Below are positions 59,287-64,000 of a stretch of DNA of 64,000 nucleotides, piece by piece. Every line of letters begins with the position of its first letter. Position 1 is the first letter of the stretch. The notes below the pieces were generated by a model. That model was not told the DNA's origin, did not search any database, and saw only the letters and a list, made by a program, of their open reading frames with translations. Made by a program: the position numbers and the translations under genes. Source of the stretch: Sphagnum magellanicum (Eukaryota > Streptophyta > Sphagnopsida > Sphagnales > Sphagnaceae); assembly GCA_021904315.1 (NCBI GenBank), contig CM038916.1:5793065-5857064 (forward strand), given 5' to 3'.

Positions 59287-60660
59287 TTATCATTGTGAAT
59301 TTGGTGGCTTTTTGATAGCATTTCTGTTTTGAGCAATTTTGCACTTGTGTGTAATACAAGTCAGCGATGTAGAAGAGGGCCAAAATAAGAATGATAAAAA
59401 ATCTGTGGGTGTGTGAATTGAGTGAGTCAGTACATTTTCAGATACCTATTATGTAGGCCTGTGTCATCATAATAAGAAGTCAAGGATAGTATTGCAATGT
59501 AGAAAGGCATCTGTGAATCAAGATATGTGCAAAACTGTGCTGCACAGAATTTAGGGGTGACAAGAGTGATCCATGCAAGTTGGGCATGATCATGTCTCCA
59601 GTTGCCCTCTAGTTCTGATGTGCAACGGAGTCACCATTGTATCCTCCTACTGCAACCATCTTGGATCAAATGCAAAGCAGGCTTCAGATTTAGATTTCAC
59701 ATCACAGTGATGCTTGGGATTCTACAATGCGTGTTCTTTGATCAGATCAGGATAATAATAAATGTTTAGTTACCCATGAATGTCTCAAGAAGAAGGCCAA
59801 GGAGGTCCTTTTTTCTGAATCCCACATGTTTCTTTTGTAGTATAGTGGTGGTGGAGTCATGGCTTTTGCATCTCCTGCACAAGACTGTGATTACTGTGTG
59901 ATTAAAACACCTTGCTTTTCCGACACTGAAACATGGAAGAAGAAAACCAGAAGATGATGACAAGCACATTCAAGAGTGCAATTTGACAGTACTATTCATC
60001 ATCCTCACCTTGCTAGTCATCCTCATCCTGCAAAAGTCTTGAGAAACTTTACATTTTTTGTTTTACACCTCCCTTCAAAGATCAATCTCCTTTGCACAAA
60101 ACACAAATTCCCTGGTTGACAACAGCATGGAATAAATTGTTCGGGAGATGGGACATGAGAGCCAAAACCTTGCCAAAAGCATTGAAGAAGGTATTGATTT
60201 GTCTTTGCAACCTAGTATGGAGAATCGGGAGGAGGAGAATATAAACATTTCTGATTGTGTTGCAACCCTAAAATAGTACCTCTGGAAAATCATGAATGAG
60301 AATGGTGAACTTGCAAACAACATGAGCATTTCAAGAGTTGCAACAATATCTGGGTAATGGATTTGCGATTACCGAGCAAGCTTGATGTGGAGCTTCCGAG
60401 ACACAATTAGGGTTTTCCTTGCCCTCCTTCGTTGCATTCACAATGGCGCAGCATAGAATGAACACTTTGTGCGGGAAGCGAAGAGTAGTTGCACTGTGCG
60501 TGTGCGCGCGCGCGCGCCCGGGGAGCAAATAGGGTTTGCAGCAGACTATGGAATCTGGGAAGAAGAGACGGTGATGATGATGATGCTCGCGCGACAAGCA
60601 CACACAATTGCACAACTCTTTGTGTTGTTTGAGGTTGCAGGGTGGAGGATTTGGGTGGTG
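59287..60660. other. Spacer with 3' flank and GC simple repeat
   Basis: No further coding region is supported. A (CG)n run lies at about 60504-60517. Short frames on both strands near 60407-60670 lack any domain; a GC-rich ATGGCGCAGC near 60442 could be an upstream start, without support. Confidence 0.45.
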
Positions 60661-60663
60661 GGA

Positions 60664-60675
60664 TTTTAGGGTTTA
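60664..60675 (+). promoter_or_regulatory. Telo-box before the GVLKKKKK gene
   Basis: TTTTAGGGTTTA lies 7 bases upstream of the start codon at 60682. A second motif (TTAGGGTTTT) lies near 60408. Confidence 0.5.
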
Positions 60676-60681
60676 GAGAAA

Positions 60682-61645
60682 ATGGAGATGGGGGAAGGAA
60701 GAGATGGTCGAGTGTTCACTGGAAAAGCTGCTGGCGTGTTGAAGAAGAAAAAGAAAATGCATGAATTGGAGCAAGTACGGGAGCTTCCTCCGCCTCCCCT
60801 TCCTCAAATCATCCCTCCGCGCTTCGGTGTCCTCAAGAAAAAGAAGAAGAAGGCGATACCTGAAATGGAAGAGGCAGAGGAGGATTTCGCATTTAGAGCA
60901 CTTTCTCCTCTTCCTCTTCCTCCTCCGCCTGCTCCTCCTCTTCGTGTTGCTGGTGTCTTGAAAAAGAAGAAAGTGAACAGACCTGTGCAGTTGCAGTCTT
61001 TTGTCAGAGGTACGAATTGCAGAGCCGAGCAAATCTGGTGTTCCACCTCCAATATTTTCTAGCCCTCTTTGTGATGTTGTTCTCACTTGTTGTAGGTCAG
61101 AGGACGTTTTCTTGTTGGAATTCATGGGGCACATGCAGGATCCATCTTTTTTTCTTGGTGGAATTCATGGGGCACATGCAGGATCCATTTTTTTCCTTGG
61201 TGGAAATCATGGGGCACATGCATATCCATTTTTTTTTCTTGGTGGAATTCATGGGGTACGTGCGTATTGATCTTTTTTTCTTGTTGGAAATTATGGGGCA
61301 CATGAAGATCCCGTCTTTTTTGTTGGATAAAATTCAGGGGCTGAGTTTGAAGGTGAGGGAATCAGTCGGGAGCATCCTGTTGCTGCAATAGTTCCATCCA
61401 AGCTTGTGAAGCAGGAACCTCGAATCAAAGGTGTCCTGAAGAGAAAGGCTATTATTCCTCGGGTAATAATACCTAAAATGGAGGGTAAATATTTTTTTTT
61501 GAAAAAGAAAAAAGAAAAATACTCATTAATATATAAAACCAAAGCAAAGGAAATTATCTATTGGGGTAGAAAGTGCAATATAATATTTGGAAAAATATCA
61601 CAAGTCCAACTAAACCAAAATAAGCTTCACGTTGTAAGCCATTAA
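60682..61645 (+). CDS. Unrecognised basic protein with repeated GVLKKKKK motif; 3' part uncertain
   Basis: Exon 1 60682-61009 and exon 2 from 61338 join in phase (G|GG) across a GT-AG intron. GVLKKKKK or variants occur four times: AGVLKKKKKMHELEQ, FGVLKKKKKKAIPEMEE, AGVLKKKKVNRPV and, in exon 2, KGVLKRKAIIPR. Proline runs (RELPPPPLPQIIPPR, LPLPPPPAPPLR) and an acidic stretch separate them. The Lys runs resemble nuclear localisation or nucleic-acid contact, which is only a guess. After PKMEG at about 61484 there is a possible donor (G|GTAAAT); the in-frame remainder to 61645 looks like intron, so the gene may continue downstream, or this may be a pseudogene. No family is recognised. Confidence 0.5.
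61113..61340 (+). repeat. Five-copy 42-bp repeat leading into a splice acceptor
   Basis: ATGGGG in GG(A)ATTCATGGGGCACATG occurs at 61124, 61167, 61209, 61251 and 61293 (spacings 43, 42, 42, 42), each preceded by a poly-T tract and CTTG.TGGA. The sixth position, 43 bases on (61336), is the intron's own acceptor, AAATTCAG|GGGCTGAG, also after a T tract. The upstream copies read CATGGGG where the acceptor reads CAGGGG, so their AG is absent. Confidence 0.88.
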
Positions 61646-64000
61646 TTAAAATAAATAAAATGATGTAAGTAAAACAAAATAAAAATATTGTGTCTTTGCT
61701 TTGCATTTCGATTCCTTACATTTGATTCGTAAAATAGGTAATCCCTTAGGCATGCAAATAGGTTATAAGTATGAAGAGTTGAATCCCTCACTTTCACAAA
61801 GATAAATTAAATCTTTAACCAATAAGGGTCCACATTTTCAAAATGTTTTTTTTTTGGCCAATTTATTCATGTTTATTTCAAATCTTAGTGAAAATCATTA
61901 ATGAAAATTCAAGGTTGTTAATGATTGAAAGTGGTAAAATGCAACTACCATAATTCCCATTAAAAAAATTTCTTCTTCATTTCATAATTCAAGTTTGCTC
62001 CTCCCTCTTCTTCATTTCTCACTTCACAATGTAGTTTTGTAACATTGTTGTTGTTTATTTTTCTTTGAGGTTTTGCAACATCTTCCTTTTCACAACATTT
62101 TAAGCTAATTCTCTATTTTTGCTCCAAGATTTTGTAACACCATTTTTCGTAGTACTTTTGATTTGCTTTAGGATTGCTTTGAGTTTTCGAAGCACCATCA
62201 TTTCATCATTATTTACAATTCCTTCGACCTATTTTCTGATTGTGTTCAAGCTTATGTCAACACTTCATTAATTCCAAAGTTTTGTCACTGGAATATATGC
62301 CCACAATGCAACTAATTGTCATTTGCAACTAGTTTTAATTGTCTTTGCAATTATTTTGCACCCTTGACCATTATTGCAACTATGCTATAACTACATAATT
62401 TGCAACTAATCATTTTTTCATTTTACATTTTACAATTGTTTTTATCCATTATCATGCCCATATGTCCCATTAGTTACAAATGGAACCAAATGTAGTGGCA
62501 CCACTAAGGTGTCCATATAACCCTTATTGGTATACATGGGTGTATTAAAAAACTTTTGAAAAGTATGTGCATTTTTGTTGAGTTCTATTATGGGTAGGAT
62601 TTGGGGGTATGTTCCCATTGGTGTAATAAAAATATTGTATTTATAGTATATAGGCAAATTAACTACCTACCTATATATGTTTGTTGACCTACCTATTTAA
62701 CCCAAGTTACTTAATTAATTATAGTAAACCACTTGCTTATTAATTAATTGATGATTAACAAGTTCCATTATTTATTTATTAATTAAATTTACTACTTATT
62801 ATTATTATTATTAAATATTAAATATTATTCAACATGTTATTAATTTGTTTTTTGTATATGCATTATTAATCAATTATTTATAACTAATTAATTTCTTGAT
62901 TATTATTTGATCCATAATTATCAATGAGTTAATATTTTAGTCATTTAAAAAAATATTTATGAACTATTCACCAACAATTCATAACTAATTAGTTCGTTAG
63001 TTAATTATTAGTTGGTTATTGATTATTAAAAATTTAAAATTTTAGTGAAATTTTATAATTAAGATGTTAATATATATATAATAATTACGAATTATATATT
63101 TATTATTTATGAATTATTATTTAGAACTAATATGTCAGTTAATTATTATTTGGATATTAATTATTTAATAATTAGGTATTTATTTTATGTTGAAATTAAA
63201 ATATTATTTAATAATTTACAATTAAAAGAATTAGCTAATTGATTACTATATAATAGTAAAAAAATTAATTAGTAATTTATATATTTAGTTACAAAATTAA
63301 AAATTAAAAATGGATATGAAATTATTATTTTTGTTATAATTTAGTTGTAACTACGTTTCAAATTCAATTTTTATTCCATATGTTTTGTCATCCACTTCCA
63401 TTTTGAAAATTATATAATGAAGAAGGTTGTCCTACAATCTCACATAAAATAAGACATGTCAATTGGGATGAGCCAATAAAAAAAACTTAACCTTTTACAA
63501 AGCTTAACCATAATGGTGAAACATAAAAGAAATTTTAAATATTTACTTACCTTTTTAACTTACCTACCTACCCAGTCCTACCTACTTAAATCGACCTACT
63601 TATCAAAATATTGATTTTAATTCATTTTGGGCAAAATTCAAAAAATGCCACATGGCATTTGCAATGTGTCATGTGATGTTTTTAAAATGAAAACCATCCA
63701 AAATAAACTACAATGTTTTTTTTTAATAAAAAATTAAAACCTTTTCATTTACTACATGTCATTATTTAAGTTGTTAATTTTTATGGTAATATACAAATGG
63801 CAAATAATAGTATATAGATGGTGAAATATTTGTTGATTGTTGACTTCATTCACATTTGGAACTAGCATTTTATGTAACGTGTTTAATGTAACTAAGCAAT
63901 TTTTAATAGCAAATGTCTTTTGTAATTAGAATATAGTTGCAAAGGATAATTGTTTTTTTTCCAATTTTCCTTCAATGCATGTAGGCAACTTGCATCATCT
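61646..64000. other. Extremely AT-rich DNA to the window end
   Basis: 62690-63340 is almost entirely TTAATTA/TTATTAT words. Short TAGG/CCTA-type tracts occur at about 62660-62705 and 63548-63600. No gene is seen; exons of the GVLKKKKK gene could lie beyond the window. Confidence 0.55.

Noticed and set aside
60331-60615. Minus-strand frame with His run and Arg/Ala repeats
   Set aside because: It crosses the GC microsatellite and lies antisense to the promoter of the next gene; no domain.
61001-61270. Frame with FFLGGIHGAHAGS repeats as a coding repeat
   Set aside because: It is out of frame with exon 1 and lies in the intron; the 14-residue period follows from the 42-bp repeat.

Overview
The window is nuclear DNA of a land plant. 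Spliced genes with GT-AG introns, chloroplast transit peptides, a heavy-metal-associated (HMA) plant protein, a SCAB-type actin-binding protein and repeated telo-box motifs (AAACCCTA) all say so. Introns are short to moderate (about 70 to 1,260 bases). Intergenic DNA is very AT-rich and full of decayed transposons and minisatellites. I lean towards a seed-free plant (moss, lycophyte or similar), but that is inference; no organelle, bacterial or viral signature is visible.

Layout. 1-5.5 kb: AT-rich DNA with a higher-order minisatellite and a LINE-like relic. 5.57-6.82 kb (-): plastid isopropylmalate isomerase small subunit, two exons. 6.8-15.5 kb: gene-empty AT-rich DNA. 15.49-18.07 kb (+): chloroplast dienelactone-hydrolase-like protein, three exons. 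20.29-22.58 kb (+): WDR83/MORG1-type WD40 protein, eight exons, 300 residues. 24.94-26.54 kb (-): HMA-domain protein with a Lys/Glu-rich tail and no CaaX box. 28.5-29.3 kb: eight-copy 97/116-bp tandem array. 30-49.8 kb: gene desert holding a CENP-B/pogo-like transposase relic, a CACTA-type end, LTR-like fragments, a diverged dispersed repeat and degenerate TAGG tetranucleotide arrays. 50.98-54.35 kb (-): SCAB1-like actin-binding protein, eleven exons, 479 residues. 58.24-59.29 kb (+): small single-pass membrane protein, two exons. 60.68-61.65 kb (+): unrecognised protein built around a repeated GVLKKKKK motif, probably incomplete. 61.7-64 kb: extremely AT-rich DNA.

The genes form no pathway or cluster; they are unrelated housekeeping or regulatory genes in three islands. 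Exon models were built by joining frames across GT-AG introns; in every case phases agree at each junction and, for WDR83 and SCAB, the length agrees with the known plant family.

The most unusual theme is at splice sites. In three genes the tandem repeat inside an intron carries copies of that intron's own splice junction: the acceptor plus the first exon bases in the isomerase gene, the donor plus the last exon bases in the hydrolase gene, and an acceptor-like block of exactly 42-43 bp period in the GVLKKKKK gene. A weaker fourth case, with repeated donor-like AGGTAAGA, lies upstream of the SCAB gene.
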